Assembly: GCF_000023825.1 (NCBI RefSeq) | Contig: NC_013061.1 | Location: 2,418,001 to 2,482,000, forward strand | DNA length: 64,000 nucleotides | Reading direction: 5' to 3' | DNA from: Pedobacter heparinus DSM 2366 | GTDB taxonomy: Bacteria; Bacteroidota; Bacteroidia; Sphingobacteriales; Sphingobacteriaceae | Shown here: positions 43,188-53,196 of the stretch, piece after piece | Layout of the letters: the number at the start of each line of letters is the position of its first letter | How positions within the stretch are numbered: the first letter of the stretch is position 1 | Made by a program: the position numbers and the translations under genes | Notes under the pieces: model-generated | The model's input: only the letters and a program-made list of their open reading frames with translations | The model's database searches: none | What the model was told of the DNA's origin: nothing

Positions 43188-43828
43188 TGAAGGTAGATAT
43201 CTGGTCGGACGTAAGGTGTCCGTTTTGCTATATAGGCAAGAGAAAGTTTGAAATGGCATTGGCAAAGTTTGAACACAGGAATGAGGTAGTGGTAGAATGG
43301 CATAGTTTTGAACTTGATCCTAATGCAGAAACCCTACTGAACGTAGATGCATATGATTATCTTGCCGACCGTTATGACAGGAACCGGGAATGGGCGATAG
43401 AACGTCACAGGGCGCTGGAAGAATCGGCGGCTGAAGTTGGACTGACCTTCAATTTTGACAAGGCTGTTATGGCCAATTCTTTCGATGCGCACCGGTTAAT
43501 CCAGATGGCTAAGGTCAATGACACGCCAGGTGATATAGAAGAATTGTTGTTTAAGGCACATTTTACCGATGGGAAGAACATTGCCGACCAGCAGGTATTG
43601 ATAGGGATAGGCAAGGAAGGCGGACTGGATGGCCTGGCTGTAGAAATGATGCTGAAAAGCGATGATTTTACCGATGACGTAAGACATGATGAAAAGATAG
43701 CCCAGCAGATCCGTATTAAAGGGGTACCTTTTTTTGTGATTGACCAGAAATTATCTATATCTGGTGCCCAGGCCCCGGAGGTATTTCTGGATGTGATGAC
43801 CAAGGTGAAAAATGGGGTGGAGGATTAA
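43187..43828 (+). CDS. FrnE-like DsbA-family oxidoreductase
   Basis: The 213-residue protein has a thioredoxin fold with a helical insert. Its active site is Cys11-Pro-Phe-Cys14 in DVRCPFCYIGKRKFE, and VPFFVIDQKLSISGAQ with the cis-Pro loop lies near the end. No signal peptide is present, so it works in the cytosol, as the FrnE group does in oxidative-stress protection. The ATG overlaps the galM stop by one base (TAATG), so translation is probably coupled. Confidence 0.88.
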   Translation: MKVDIWSDVRCPFCYIGKRKFEMALAKFEHRNEVVVEWHSFELDPNAETLLNVDAYDYLADRYDRNREWAIERHRALEESAAEVGLTFNFDKAVMANSFDAHRLIQMAKVNDTPGDIEELLFKAHFTDGKNIADQQVLIGIGKEGGLDGLAVEMMLKSDDFTDDVRHDEKIAQQIRIKGVPFFVIDQKLSISGAQAPEVFLDVMTKVKNGVED

Positions 43829-43866
43829 AAAAGATCGTCAGGAAATGTAATCACGGCATATAAACA

Positions 43867-44445
43867 ATGGAAACATATACCAGCTATTCTGATCAGGAAT
43901 TAATAAGCCTATTTATATCTGGCAGTGATGGCGCATTTAAAGAAATTTATCTGCGGTATGATAAGCTGCTTTATTTATATGCCTATCATAAACTGGGCAA
44001 TAAAGAAGAAGCAAGGGATATGGTTCATGACGTGTTTGCCTGGATGCTCAATAACCGCGAAAAACTTGATTTAAAAACTACGCTTTCAGGTTATCTCTAT
44101 AAATCAGTGTTAAACAAGATCTTTAATTTGTTTAAACACCGGCAGATCCTGAAGAAGTATGCGGATGCGGGAAATCATTATATAGATATAGAAAGTGCCG
44201 AAACAGATTTTCTGATCAGGGAAAAGGATGTTGCGGCTATGATTGAAAAGGAAATCCAGGCCATGCCGCCCAGAATGCGCGAGATTTATGAACTAAAAAG
44301 AAATAAACACCTTTCTGCAAAAGAAATTGCCCTGCAATTAGATATTGCAGAGTCTACCGTAACCACACAAATGAAAAGGGCCATGAAACATCTGAAATTA
44401 AAACTGGGCCTGTTGGTCTACCTGGTCTTTATCATCCACCCCTGA
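43867..44445 (+). CDS. ECF RNA polymerase sigma factor (Bacteroidota type)
   Basis: The 192-residue protein has region 2 (SDGAFKEIYLRYDKLLYLYAYHKLGNKEEARDMVHDVF) and region 4 (LPxRMREIYELKRNKHLSAKEIALQLDIAESTVTTQMKRA), the usual layout of FecI-like sigma factors that control SusC/SusD loci. The adjacent FecR-like anti-sigma factor starts 84 bp later. It should transcribe the SusC operon downstream when the SusC signalling domain is engaged by substrate. Confidence 0.93.
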   Translation: METYTSYSDQELISLFISGSDGAFKEIYLRYDKLLYLYAYHKLGNKEEARDMVHDVFAWMLNNREKLDLKTTLSGYLYKSVLNKIFNLFKHRQILKKYADAGNHYIDIESAETDFLIREKDVAAMIEKEIQAMPPRMREIYELKRNKHLSAKEIALQLDIAESTVTTQMKRAMKHLKLKLGLLVYLVFIIHP

Positions 44446-44529
44446 ACTGTAAAATTATTTTTATCGCTTGTCCCCATTTTAACTTGCTGAGTTGCCTTTG
44501 CTTTATATACGGGTTTTCTTAAAAAAGCA

Positions 44530-45666
44530 ATGGACAAAAAGGATATTAAAAATATACTTCATAAGGTGGATTCAGGTATAGCCTCGGCAGAAGAAGAGGA
44601 TATAGCGAAGTATTGGCTCCACTATTTTCAAAAGGAGGATGTTCCAGCCCTTTCAGCAGCCGAACTTGATAAAGAAAGCATGGCGGTTTTTACCGCGCTT
44701 ATGAAAAACCGTAGCACTAGACCGGCTGGTATAAGACGGTTCTGGTATCCGGCAGTTGCAGCAGCTGTATTTGTCATCATAGCTGCGTTCTGGTTTTATA
44801 CCGACAGGCAGGCAGGTGCTGGTAAACCAGTTGCTTATGCAAACGATGTGGCACCAGGTAAAAAAACGGCCACTTTAACCCTGGCCAATGGCAAAAAGAT
44901 CGTATTGTCTGACGCCCTTAACGGGGAAATTGCAAAACAGGCCGGTGTTTCTATTTTTAAGACACCAGACGGACAGGTTGTTTATAAGATTGACCCATCC
45001 CGACAGCCAGGGGTAGCAGCAGCCTATAATATGCTGAGTACTTCAAGATCTGAAACTTATCAGATCATCCTTCCTGATGGTTCTAAAGTCTGGCTAAATG
45101 CAGCTTCATCAATTAAATATCCCGCAACCTTTGCATCCTTCAAAAAACGTGCAGTTGAACTCAGTGGCGAAGCTTATTTCGAAATCGCAAAAGATGAAAA
45201 GCATCCTTTTGTGGTGAAAACAGATCAGCAGCAGGTTGAAGTACTGGGTACACATTTTAATGTCAATGCCTACAATGATGAGGGGGTTACAAAAACGGTT
45301 TTACTGGAAGGTGCTGTAAGGATAAATACCGGAAATGTAGCAGGTGGCGTTTTAAAACCCGGACAGCAGGGGGTATTGGCAGCTGGTAAGCTAAAAATAG
45401 AACCTGCGGATATAGAGACAGAACTGGCCTGGAAAAATGGTTTCTTCCGCTTTAATGATGAGCAACTGGAAAGTATCATGAAAAAAATATCAAGGTGGTA
45501 TGACATCCAGGTAGTCTACGAAAATGAAGAACTGAAAAAAGAGCCGTTTGCAGGCGTAACCACACGTTTTGCAAATGTATCGGAACTGTTGAGGATGCTG
45601 GAGCTGACCGGTGAGGTCAAATTTAAAATTAATGGCAGGCAGATCAGGGTATTGAACGCAAAATAA
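44530..45666 (+). CDS. FecR-family anti-sigma factor
   Basis: The 378-residue protein has a cytosolic N-terminal part, one membrane helix (about residues 76-92), a FecR domain (YQIILPDGSKVWLNAASSIKYPATF, VELSGEAYFEIAKDEKHPFVV, VEVLGTHFNVNAY, VLLEGAVRI) and a C-terminal DUF4974-like domain (FFRFNDEQLESIMKKISRWYDIQV). It holds the sigma factor until a signal arrives from the N-terminal STN domain of the SusC protein encoded next. Confidence 0.94.
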   Translation: MDKKDIKNILHKVDSGIASAEEEDIAKYWLHYFQKEDVPALSAAELDKESMAVFTALMKNRSTRPAGIRRFWYPAVAAAVFVIIAAFWFYTDRQAGAGKPVAYANDVAPGKKTATLTLANGKKIVLSDALNGEIAKQAGVSIFKTPDGQVVYKIDPSRQPGVAAAYNMLSTSRSETYQIILPDGSKVWLNAASSIKYPATFASFKKRAVELSGEAYFEIAKDEKHPFVVKTDQQQVEVLGTHFNVNAYNDEGVTKTVLLEGAVRINTGNVAGGVLKPGQQGVLAAGKLKIEPADIETELAWKNGFFRFNDEQLESIMKKISRWYDIQVVYENEELKKEPFAGVTTRFANVSELLRMLELTGEVKFKINGRQIRVLNAK

Positions 45667-45753
45667 ATTAACCAATATAAACCAAAACAATCATGATTAA
45701 AAAAGAAGACTCTACTTAATCCGACCGGATAACGAGGTTTTACTACATAAAAA

Positions 45754-45792
45754 ATCAGGAACACTCGCAATGCTCCTGATCAGATATCTGAT
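45754..45792. promoter_or_regulatory. Hairpin and 14-bp palindrome between fecR-like and susC-like genes
   Basis: ATCAGGA (45754-45760) pairs with TCCTGAT (45774-45780), and the perfect palindrome ATCAGATATCTGAT (45779-45792) overlaps the second arm. They may form mutually exclusive structures ahead of the SusC-like start. Another small dyad, ATCCG-AC-CGGAT, lies at 45719-45730. Confidence 0.35.
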
Positions 45793-45845
45793 AAAACCGA
45801 AATGCATTGCTGAAACAATTTTTATCAATTTAAACAGATACTCAA

Positions 45846-48800
45846 ATGTATAAAAATTTTACGAAATTTTTTTGTACGCCTCAGGGCTACATCAGGAAAT
45901 TCCTTCTGATTATGAAAATTACAACGATCTTAATGTTTGCTACATTAATGCAGGTAAGCGCAACCGGCCTGGCACAGCGCATTACCCTTAATCAGAAATT
46001 TACTACCTTAAAAAGGGTTTTTAATGAAATAAACAAGCAAACCGGTTATAACATATTATGGTCTGCAAAAAAAGTAAAGAATACACAGGTCGTAAATGTG
46101 AATTTTGAAAATATCTCTTTGCGGGAGGCGCTGAACAGATGTCTGGATGGTTTTCCCTTAACCTATACTATTGAAAACAATGTTATTGTAATCAGGGAGA
46201 AAGAAAAGACACTTGCCGATAAGATCGTTGATTATTTTAAGGTAATAGACCTGACCGGCAGGATTACTGATTTAAATGGGGCACCTTTGCCGGGCGCTTC
46301 TGTAATGGTTAAAGGCAGCACCCTCTCGGCAACGGCCGATGCAAATGGGGACTATCAGATCAGGGTGCCGGATAACGACGCCATACTGATTTTTAAGTAT
46401 GTAGGCTTTTTAAGCCAGGAAGTTAAGGTAGATGGCAGGACAAAAATAAATGTTCAGTTAAAAGAGGACCAACAGCTGCTTACCGAAGTTGCGGTTGTGG
46501 GTTATGGTACGGTTAAAAAAGTGAACCTGACAGGCTCTTTATCTATTCTTGACATGTCTACCCGCGAAAACCGGCCACTTACCAATGCCAGTCAGGCATT
46601 GCAGGGTGTTTCAGGATTGTGGGTAAACCAGGCCGGGGGTAAACCTGGGCAGGATGGAGGAAGTATCCGTATCCGAGGGATCGGTTCAATCGGCTCGTCG
46701 GGTAAATCTGACCCGCTGGTGCTGGTAGACGGGATAGAATACAACATCAATGAGATTAACCCCGATTTCATTGAAACGATAACTGTTCTTAAAGATGCTT
46801 CGGCCGCAATATATGGGTCAAGGGCTGCAAACGGTGTAATTCTTGTGACCACTAAAACCGGTAAAAAAGGTAAAACAGAGATCAATTATAATTTCAGTTA
46901 TGGCATACAGGAAGCTACGGCTTTGCCTGATGTATTGTGGGACCCTATTCAGTACATGGAACTGAAAAACCAGGCGCTCATCAATGAAGGCAAATCGGCT
47001 GCATCTGTAGATTATTCTGCAGCGCAGATTGCGGAATATAAAAACGGAATGGCCAGCAACCCTATTGCTTATCCTAACCTGAACTGGTTTGACCTGGTCT
47101 TGAAAAATGGCTATATCCAACAGCATAACTTAAGGTTCTCTGGTGGTAATGACAATGTATTGTACAATATTGGATTGGGATATATGGACCAGGACGGCAT
47201 TTTAATTGATGCCAATCATGCAAACAGGTATACACTCAATGCAAATGTTTCGGCCAATGTGACACAGAAGTTAAGGATCGGGACAAATATAGTGGGCAAT
47301 TACAGGACTTATACAGAGCCTGCTTTTGGAGGGACTTCCGGTACTGCAACCAGCTATTATTTTACCAGGTTAACGCGTGTGCTGCCCATTTTTACGCCTT
47401 ATACTACCGACGGAAGATATGGTTCGGTAGTGTTCCCTACACCCGGAAGAAATACCATAGAAAATCCCTTGATGCTGCTTAAAGAAGGACGGAATGTACG
47501 TACACCCCAACGGGTACTGGCAAAAGTATTTGCCGATTATGAACTCCCTTTTAATCTGAAATACAGCATTAACTTTGGTGTCGACCGGCTTGATGGCTAT
47601 GCCAGTGTGTTTACACCATACCTGGTATCTTATCATCCGATAACAGGAGCGCCCAATAATTACAATGTAAACCCCAGTTCTTATGAATACAATGAAAATG
47701 AAGTGAACACTTCCTTTTACCATACCCTGGACTGGAAAAAGGTGTTTGCAGAAAAACATGCCTTAAATGCGGTAATTGGAGGTAGCTTTAATAATTTTTA
47801 CAGGAAATCGTTTTCCGGACAGATTGAGGGGTATTTCGATAATACCTTGACCGATCTTTCTGCCGGTTCTGTGAATCCGGCAACAAGCGGCACAAGGACA
47901 AAAGATGTACTTGCTTCTTACTTTGGCCGGTTAAATTATAGTTTTGCCGATAAATACCTGGTTGAAGCCGTAGTGCGCTATGACGGTTCTTCAAGATTTT
48001 CAGAAGGAAACAAATGGGGAGCATTCCCTTCTGTATCGGCCGCATGGAGAATTGACCAGGAACAGTTTTTTAAAAACATGCCATCCATTAACCAGTTGAA
48101 ACTACGCGCTTCATGGGGGAAGCTGGGTAACCAGGCTGTAGAACTTTACAGCTATCTTAATTCGGTAAGACTGGGCGCTGATTATTCCTTTAATAATGTG
48201 ATTAGTCCGGGTTCATCCGTAAATGCCTATAACGATCCGGCGATTTCCTGGGAAACCACTACGACAACTAACCTGGGTGTCGACCTTGAAGCCTGGAAAG
48301 GATTGCTGGGCATTACTTTTGATGTTTTTAAACGGAGAACCACGGGAATTCTGAGGCCTGTGAATATTCCTTATCAGGTAGGCGGATTAACCGGCCCGCA
48401 AAAAAATGTAGGTGTGGTAGACAATGCAGGCTTTGACCTTAACTTGTCGCACCGAAATACGATCAATGATTTTAGCTATTCCTTTACTGGTGGTGTAAGT
48501 TATGTGAAAAATAAGGTAGTCGACCTGAAAGGAGAAACCATCATCAGTGGCAGGAGGATCATAAAAGAAGGATACCCTATCGATTCCTATTACATTTATC
48601 AGGCAGATGGCATTTACCAGAACCAGCAGGAGGTAGACAATAGTCCTAAAGTGAGTACCGGGGTAAGACCAGGTTATCTGAAGTATAAGGATATCAATGG
48701 CGACAATAAGATTGATGGTAACGACCGTGTAATTACCGGCAGGTCGAACCCGCAGTTTACCTATAGTTTTAATTTAAACCTGGGTTATAAGAATTTTAGC

Positions 48801-49241
48801 CTGACTTCCTTTTTTCAGGGCATTCAGGGAATTGACCTGTATCCAACCGTTAACCTTGCACAACCTTTTAACAACGGCGCCGGAGTAACCAGGGAGTGGG
48901 CTACTGATGCGTGGACACCTGGCAACCCGGGTGCCAGACTACCCATCCTTACAACGGCTACCGGAGCGCCGGAAATGTATTCCACAGCAAATTCGTCCTC
49001 ATTCTGGTTACAGGACGGTTCTTATCTGCGGCTTAAAAGTCTGCAGTTGAAATACGATTTTAAACAGAACTGGGTTTCTAAGCTCTCTTTGAACAAGGTT
49101 GCCTTATTTGTGAATGCCGAAAACCTCGTAACCTTTACCAGTTTTAAAGGGTTTGATCCGGAAAAAGATATCAAATCTGATAATTTTTATGAATATCCGA
49201 CATTGAAAACCTTCAGTTTCGGTATAAATGCAACATTTTAA
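45846..49241 (+). CDS. SusC/RagA TonB-dependent transporter with STN signalling domain
   Basis: The 1131-residue outer-membrane protein begins with a long N-region and signal peptide (MKITTILMFATLMQVSATGLAQ around residues 23-44). An STN domain follows (FNEINKQTGYNILWSAKKV, about 50-115), then a carboxypeptidase-regulatory-like domain (DLTGRITDLNGAPLPGASVMVKG, about 135-210), the TonB plug (LTEVAVVGYGTVKKVNLTGS onward, with DGIEYNINEINPDFIETITVLKDASAAIYG) and a 22-strand-type barrel ending in FSFGINATF. The STN domain lets it signal to the FecR-like protein. It imports a glycan or peptide captured with its SusD partner. Confidence 0.96.
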   Translation: MYKNFTKFFCTPQGYIRKFLLIMKITTILMFATLMQVSATGLAQRITLNQKFTTLKRVFNEINKQTGYNILWSAKKVKNTQVVNVNFENISLREALNRCLDGFPLTYTIENNVIVIREKEKTLADKIVDYFKVIDLTGRITDLNGAPLPGASVMVKGSTLSATADANGDYQIRVPDNDAILIFKYVGFLSQEVKVDGRTKINVQLKEDQQLLTEVAVVGYGTVKKVNLTGSLSILDMSTRENRPLTNASQALQGVSGLWVNQAGGKPGQDGGSIRIRGIGSIGSSGKSDPLVLVDGIEYNINEINPDFIETITVLKDASAAIYGSRAANGVILVTTKTGKKGKTEINYNFSYGIQEATALPDVLWDPIQYMELKNQALINEGKSAASVDYSAAQIAEYKNGMASNPIAYPNLNWFDLVLKNGYIQQHNLRFSGGNDNVLYNIGLGYMDQDGILIDANHANRYTLNANVSANVTQKLRIGTNIVGNYRTYTEPAFGGTSGTATSYYFTRLTRVLPIFTPYTTDGRYGSVVFPTPGRNTIENPLMLLKEGRNVRTPQRVLAKVFADYELPFNLKYSINFGVDRLDGYASVFTPYLVSYHPITGAPNNYNVNPSSYEYNENEVNTSFYHTLDWKKVFAEKHALNAVIGGSFNNFYRKSFSGQIEGYFDNTLTDLSAGSVNPATSGTRTKDVLASYFGRLNYSFADKYLVEAVVRYDGSSRFSEGNKWGAFPSVSAAWRIDQEQFFKNMPSINQLKLRASWGKLGNQAVELYSYLNSVRLGADYSFNNVISPGSSVNAYNDPAISWETTTTTNLGVDLEAWKGLLGITFDVFKRRTTGILRPVNIPYQVGGLTGPQKNVGVVDNAGFDLNLSHRNTINDFSYSFTGGVSYVKNKVVDLKGETIISGRRIIKEGYPIDSYYIYQADGIYQNQQEVDNSPKVSTGVRPGYLKYKDINGDNKIDGNDRVITGRSNPQFTYSFNLNLGYKNFSLTSFFQGIQGIDLYPTVNLAQPFNNGAGVTREWATDAWTPGNPGARLPILTTATGAPEMYSTANSSSFWLQDGSYLRLKSLQLKYDFKQNWVSKLSLNKVALFVNAENLVTFTSFKGFDPEKDIKSDNFYEYPTLKTFSFGINATF

Positions 49242-49298
49242 TACAGCTATAAAGGGAGCCGGTAAAGCTCGGAACTATTAAAATTAAATTATACTCTG

Positions 49299-50888
49299 AT
49301 GAAAAATATATCAATTTTATTTTTGTTAAGCCTATTGCTGGTATCCTGTTATAAAGATGCACTGGAAACACAGCCAAACGACAGGTATACAGAAGATACT
49401 TACTGGACTTCTGAAAAAACAGCTATGGCCGGTTTAACCGGATGTTACCAGGTACTGACCTCCAATTCATTATATGGATATGCCACTCCCTTATGGGAAG
49501 AAACGGCTACGCCCAATGCCTATAATTATGATAATTCTGCTGGTTTTGGCCTGATTGCCCTGGGTACACATACGGCTACCAATGCCGGGGCCGGAAATAT
49601 TGTTTCTGGTGTAATCGAATTCAGATGGAAAGACTGCTACCGTGGGATTGGCAGGTGTAATACCCTTTTGGACCGGATCAATGCTGTACCCATGGCCGAT
49701 GTTTTAAAAGACAGGATGAAAGCGGAAGCTAAGTTTTTAAGGGGACTGTATTATTCCATACTGGCCACTTATTATGGTGGTGTACCGCTTATTTTAACAC
49801 CCCCGAATTTTGATCAGGACGCAAAATTACCACGAAATAGCCGGGCAGAAGTTGTTCAGCAGGTTGTAAAGGATATGGACGAAGCTGCAATGGTACTGCC
49901 ACCCAAGTTTACAGGTAACGATATAGGCCGTGCAACAAGCGGTGCAGCTTTGGCCATTAAAGCAAGGATGTTACTATTTGAGGCCAGTCCGCTTAATAAC
50001 CCTTCCGGCGATCTAACCAAATGGGTTGCCGCCGCCAATGCGGCAAAAGCCATAATAGACCTTCCGGGAACAGGTTATGGCTTGTTTCCAAATTACAGAC
50101 AATTGTTTTTACCAGCCAATGAGAACAAACAGGAGACCGTTTTTGATGTACAGTACACAATTTCCACAACAGGTTTTGGTAATTCTTTCGACCTCATTAA
50201 CCGGCTTTACAATACCAACGCACCCTTGCGAGACCTGATCAATGCTTATGACATGAAAGATGGGCTTCCACCAGCCCAATCGCCATTGTACGATGCTTTA
50301 AAGCCATATGATAATCGTGACCCGCGCATGTACCAAACCATAATTTATCCGGGAGATACCTATCTGGGGGCACCCGTTACTACCGCCACTTTTAAACAAA
50401 CCGGATATGGGGTAAAAAAATATGGCATATATGATAAAGAAGCGGTTGCAGCTGCCGATCTGATCAACAGCGCCGGACGATCGCAGATCAATTATATGGT
50501 GGTACGTTATGCGGATGTACTGCTGATGTATGCCGAAGCACAAAATGAAGTACTCGGGGCTCCTGACGTTACTGTACGAAATGCTGTTGAACTTGTACGT
50601 CAGCGGGCAGGACTGGTGCCTTATCAGGTATCAGCTACGCTTACAAAACCACAGATGCGCGAGCTAATCAGGCATGAAAGGAGAATAGAATTTGCATGTG
50701 AAGGTTTTTATTATACAGATATCAGAAGATGGAAAACGGCTGAACAGGTGTTAACCGGCCCTATATTCAATTCGCAGAACCAGCAAATTGTTACCCGAAA
50801 TTTTAACCCATTGAGAGATTACTGGTGGCCAATTGCGCAAACCCAGAGAGAGCTTAATCCAAACCTTGAACAGAATGATAATTATTAA
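49299..50888 (+). CDS. SusD/RagB surface lipoprotein
   Basis: The 529-residue protein starts with a lipoprotein signal (LLLVSCYKD) and shows SusD features: KAEAKFLRGLYYSILATYYGGVPLIL (TPR core), YADVLLMYAEAQNEV and RRIEFACEGFYYTDIRRWK near the end. It forms the lid over the SusC channel and binds substrate at the cell surface. It lies 57 bp after the SusC-like gene. Confidence 0.95.
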   Translation: MKNISILFLLSLLLVSCYKDALETQPNDRYTEDTYWTSEKTAMAGLTGCYQVLTSNSLYGYATPLWEETATPNAYNYDNSAGFGLIALGTHTATNAGAGNIVSGVIEFRWKDCYRGIGRCNTLLDRINAVPMADVLKDRMKAEAKFLRGLYYSILATYYGGVPLILTPPNFDQDAKLPRNSRAEVVQQVVKDMDEAAMVLPPKFTGNDIGRATSGAALAIKARMLLFEASPLNNPSGDLTKWVAAANAAKAIIDLPGTGYGLFPNYRQLFLPANENKQETVFDVQYTISTTGFGNSFDLINRLYNTNAPLRDLINAYDMKDGLPPAQSPLYDALKPYDNRDPRMYQTIIYPGDTYLGAPVTTATFKQTGYGVKKYGIYDKEAVAAADLINSAGRSQINYMVVRYADVLLMYAEAQNEVLGAPDVTVRNAVELVRQRAGLVPYQVSATLTKPQMRELIRHERRIEFACEGFYYTDIRRWKTAEQVLTGPIFNSQNQQIVTRNFNPLRDYWWPIAQTQRELNPNLEQNDNY

Positions 50889-50902
50889 AAAATAACTATT
50901 AT

Positions 50903-51907
50903 ATGATGAAAAAGATATTGATCCCGGTAATGCTGGGTATGGCTTTATTGCAGGGCTGCAAACAGGAAGAGGTGGCCAAAAACCAGAATAAAACAGCATT
51001 GGCAGGTAACAGTGAGTTGTCTGGTGCAATAATGGCAGAACCCAACCGCTACCTGTTACTCGCAGAACAATCCCAAAACCGGATTTCTGTAGTAAATGCT
51101 ACTGACGGTACTTTTTTCTGGAACTGGAAAGCCGGTGTAAACAACAATGTAAGTGCGGCCCATGTAAGCTGGTTTACCAATCCAAGTGATGCAAAAAGAG
51201 TATACAATGGATTGTATATTCTGGCAACAGCTTCTGGTGGTGGGGTTGCATTGATCAGACAGAGTGATAAAAAAGCCGTATTTTATGCTAATCCGGGTGG
51301 AAATCCGCATTCTGCTGAATTACTACCTGACGGAAATATTGTAACAGCTTCAAGTACAGGGGGATATTTAATGATCCATAAAATGGATACCCTGCACCAT
51401 CCTTCTACCGCATTTACAAGAAAAATAATCCAGGAAGATGCGCATAACGTGGTGTGGGACAAAACAAGGCAAAGACTGTGGTCGGCCAGTAAAAATAAAC
51501 TCTATGCTTATTCCTACAATTTCAGCTGTACCAGCCCGAATTTAACGCTGGTTAAAACCATTACTTTACCGGCAGGCAATGCACACGATCTTTTTCCAGT
51601 TTACGGCCAGGATTCATTATGGATCAGTACCAGCAATAAGGTTTGGGTGGTTAATTTAAATACAGATGCAGTTACCGAAGTTAGCACACTGGCCAGGATC
51701 AAAAGTGTATCGTCGGGTGGGGCCGGTTATCCAACAGTGGTTTTACAGGGGCTGAACGCTACCGACTGGTGGAATACTAAGGTCATTAACATGGATACCG
51801 GTATTGCTGTTTTTGAAGGCACAGGATTGAAAATATATAAAGCCAGATGGAAGATTATGAATGCTTTTAGTTATCCTGCAAATGATGTTTTTCATTTCTG
51901 TAATTAG
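50903..51907 (+). CDS. Propeller-like lipoprotein, copy 1 (DUF6528-like?)
   Basis: This 334-residue protein has a lipobox (MALLQGC) and then repeating units of the type RYLLLAEQSQNRISVVNATDGTFFWNWKAG, with DGNIVTASSTGGYLMIHKMD, AHNVVWDKTRQRLWSASKNKLYAYSY and NAHDLFPVYGQDSLWISTSNKVWVVN. The spacing and pattern suggest a beta-propeller with five to seven blades. The sequence style is near DUF6528, but I cannot verify that. It is the third gene of the SusCD operon (14-bp gap) and may be a surface glycan-binding protein or a lyase-like propeller. It is clearly paralogous to the next gene. Confidence 0.75.
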   Translation: MMKKILIPVMLGMALLQGCKQEEVAKNQNKTALAGNSELSGAIMAEPNRYLLLAEQSQNRISVVNATDGTFFWNWKAGVNNNVSAAHVSWFTNPSDAKRVYNGLYILATASGGGVALIRQSDKKAVFYANPGGNPHSAELLPDGNIVTASSTGGYLMIHKMDTLHHPSTAFTRKIIQEDAHNVVWDKTRQRLWSASKNKLYAYSYNFSCTSPNLTLVKTITLPAGNAHDLFPVYGQDSLWISTSNKVWVVNLNTDAVTEVSTLARIKSVSSGGAGYPTVVLQGLNATDWWNTKVINMDTGIAVFEGTGLKIYKARWKIMNAFSYPANDVFHFCN

Positions 51908-51916
51908 TGATGTTTT

Positions 51917-52918
51917 ATGAGAAAGATCTTATTTGTTTTTATAGCGATCTCATTTCTTGCCATACAGTGTAAGAAGAAAGGTTACACGGCGGAGAATGGA
52001 GGCAAGCCTTCTCCGCCGGTCACTGTTCCGGGGGTCGACCCACCAGCATCAGTGGCAGATTGTAAAAAATGCATTATCCTCGCAGAACAGCTTCAGACAA
52101 GGGTTGCCATTGCAGATGTCGCTTCTAAAGCCATAATATGGGAATGGAGCCCCGGAATACCAGATATTAAAGCAGATGCTTTAAAGTGGTTTAGCAATAT
52201 CAGCGATGCAAAGCTTGTTTACAATGGCAAATATATACTTGCAACAGCTTCCGGAGGGGGAGTGGCTCTGGTAAGAATTGCTGATAAAAAGACAGTTTTT
52301 TATGCCTTTGCAGGGGGAAATGTACATTCTGCAGAACTACTCCCGGATGGAAACATAGTAAGTGCTTCTAGTACAGGTAATTATTTAACCTTGTTTAAGG
52401 TAGATACGTTAAGTTTTCCGGACCATGTTTATGCCAAAACTATACCGATCGATTTTGGACATAATGTGGTGTGGGATCATAAAAACCAGGTGCTTTGGTC
52501 GGCCGCTATGAATCAGTTAAAGTCATTTAAGTATAATTTCAACTGTGATTTTCCAGATCTGGATCTGCTAGAATCCATCAGTATACCAGGTACCGAAGCC
52601 CACGATCTGTTTCCTGTACATGGTGAAAATGCTTTGTGGCTAACCAATACCACCAATGTTTATAAATTTGATGTTGGAACTAAAAAATTTACACAGGCAG
52701 AAGTGATACAGGCTGATATTAAGAGTGTTTCTTCCGGGCCTGAAGGTTATCCGATAATATTATTGAAACCCAAAGTATCCTGGTGGGCAGATGAAGTGAT
52801 TGACGCAAAAGGCAACACTATATTTTTACAAAATGGCTTAAAAATTTATAAAGCGAGATGGTTGCTGCAAAATGTTTTCAGTTATCCTGTAAATGATGTA
52901 ATTAAGCAATGCAAGTAG
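51917..52918 (+). CDS. Propeller-like lipoprotein, copy 2
   Basis: This 333-residue paralog of the preceding protein is collinear over the whole length: CIILAEQLQTRVAIADVASKAIIWEWSPG, ILATASGGGVALVRIADKKTVFYAFAGG, HSAELLPDGNIVSASSTGNYL, HNVVWDHKNQVLWSAAMNQL and GLKIYKARWLLQNVFSYPVND align directly with copy 1. The lipoprotein signal has LAIQC. An insert with two Cys residues (SVADCKKC) is unique to this copy. The pair arose by tandem duplication. It ends the operon, 14 bp before the left island repeat. Confidence 0.78.
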   Translation: MRKILFVFIAISFLAIQCKKKGYTAENGGKPSPPVTVPGVDPPASVADCKKCIILAEQLQTRVAIADVASKAIIWEWSPGIPDIKADALKWFSNISDAKLVYNGKYILATASGGGVALVRIADKKTVFYAFAGGNVHSAELLPDGNIVSASSTGNYLTLFKVDTLSFPDHVYAKTIPIDFGHNVVWDHKNQVLWSAAMNQLKSFKYNFNCDFPDLDLLESISIPGTEAHDLFPVHGENALWLTNTTNVYKFDVGTKKFTQAEVIQADIKSVSSGPEGYPIILLKPKVSWWADEVIDAKGNTIFLQNGLKIYKARWLLQNVFSYPVNDVIKQCK

Positions 52919-52932
52919 TTTGAAATATGAAG

Positions 52933-52995
52933 AAAACCCCTATAAAAAAAGAAAGAGGCGTTCTATACAGACACTCCTCTATTCTAACCAAATAT
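52933..52995 (-). repeat. Left 63-bp direct repeat (duplicated ncRNA 3' end)
   Basis: It begins AAAACCCCTATAAAAAAAG and ends CTAACCAAATAT. Read on the minus strand it carries a terminator hairpin (AGAGG/CCTCT) with a T run. The single difference from the right copy lies in the hairpin loop (A versus C at 52967). It sits 14 bp after the stop of the last SusCD operon gene, where it may still act as a terminator. Confidence 0.9.
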
Positions 52996-53063
52996 CAGGC
53001 TATCTTTGGATAATGGTAGCTCTGATGCTTTGAAGGCGGTTTTTGACGTGATGACAATAGGAT

Positions 53064-53083
53064 AGGGACAACCTAAGGGACAA
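53064..53083 (+). repeat. Paired AGGGACAA motifs at the left inner edge
   Basis: AGGGACAA occurs at 53064-53071 and 53076-53083, 12 bp apart. The same 12-bp spacing of GGGACAA is found at the right inner edge (59221-59251). These may be arm-type recombinase sites of the island. Confidence 0.5.
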
Positions 53084-53196
53084 CATGAAACATTAAGTTT
53101 CATGAAATCCAAGAGATCAACAACAGCAACTAGCTATTTGCTAGCTAATCATCAAGGTGTCGAAATCTTCCTGTCCGTACCGGGAGTAACGGCTAA

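Noticed and set aside
45693..45719. Eight-codon leader peptide (MIKKEDST) between the fecR-like and susC-like genes
   Set aside because: There is no run of regulatory codons or a clear attenuator, and such a short frame occurs easily by chance.
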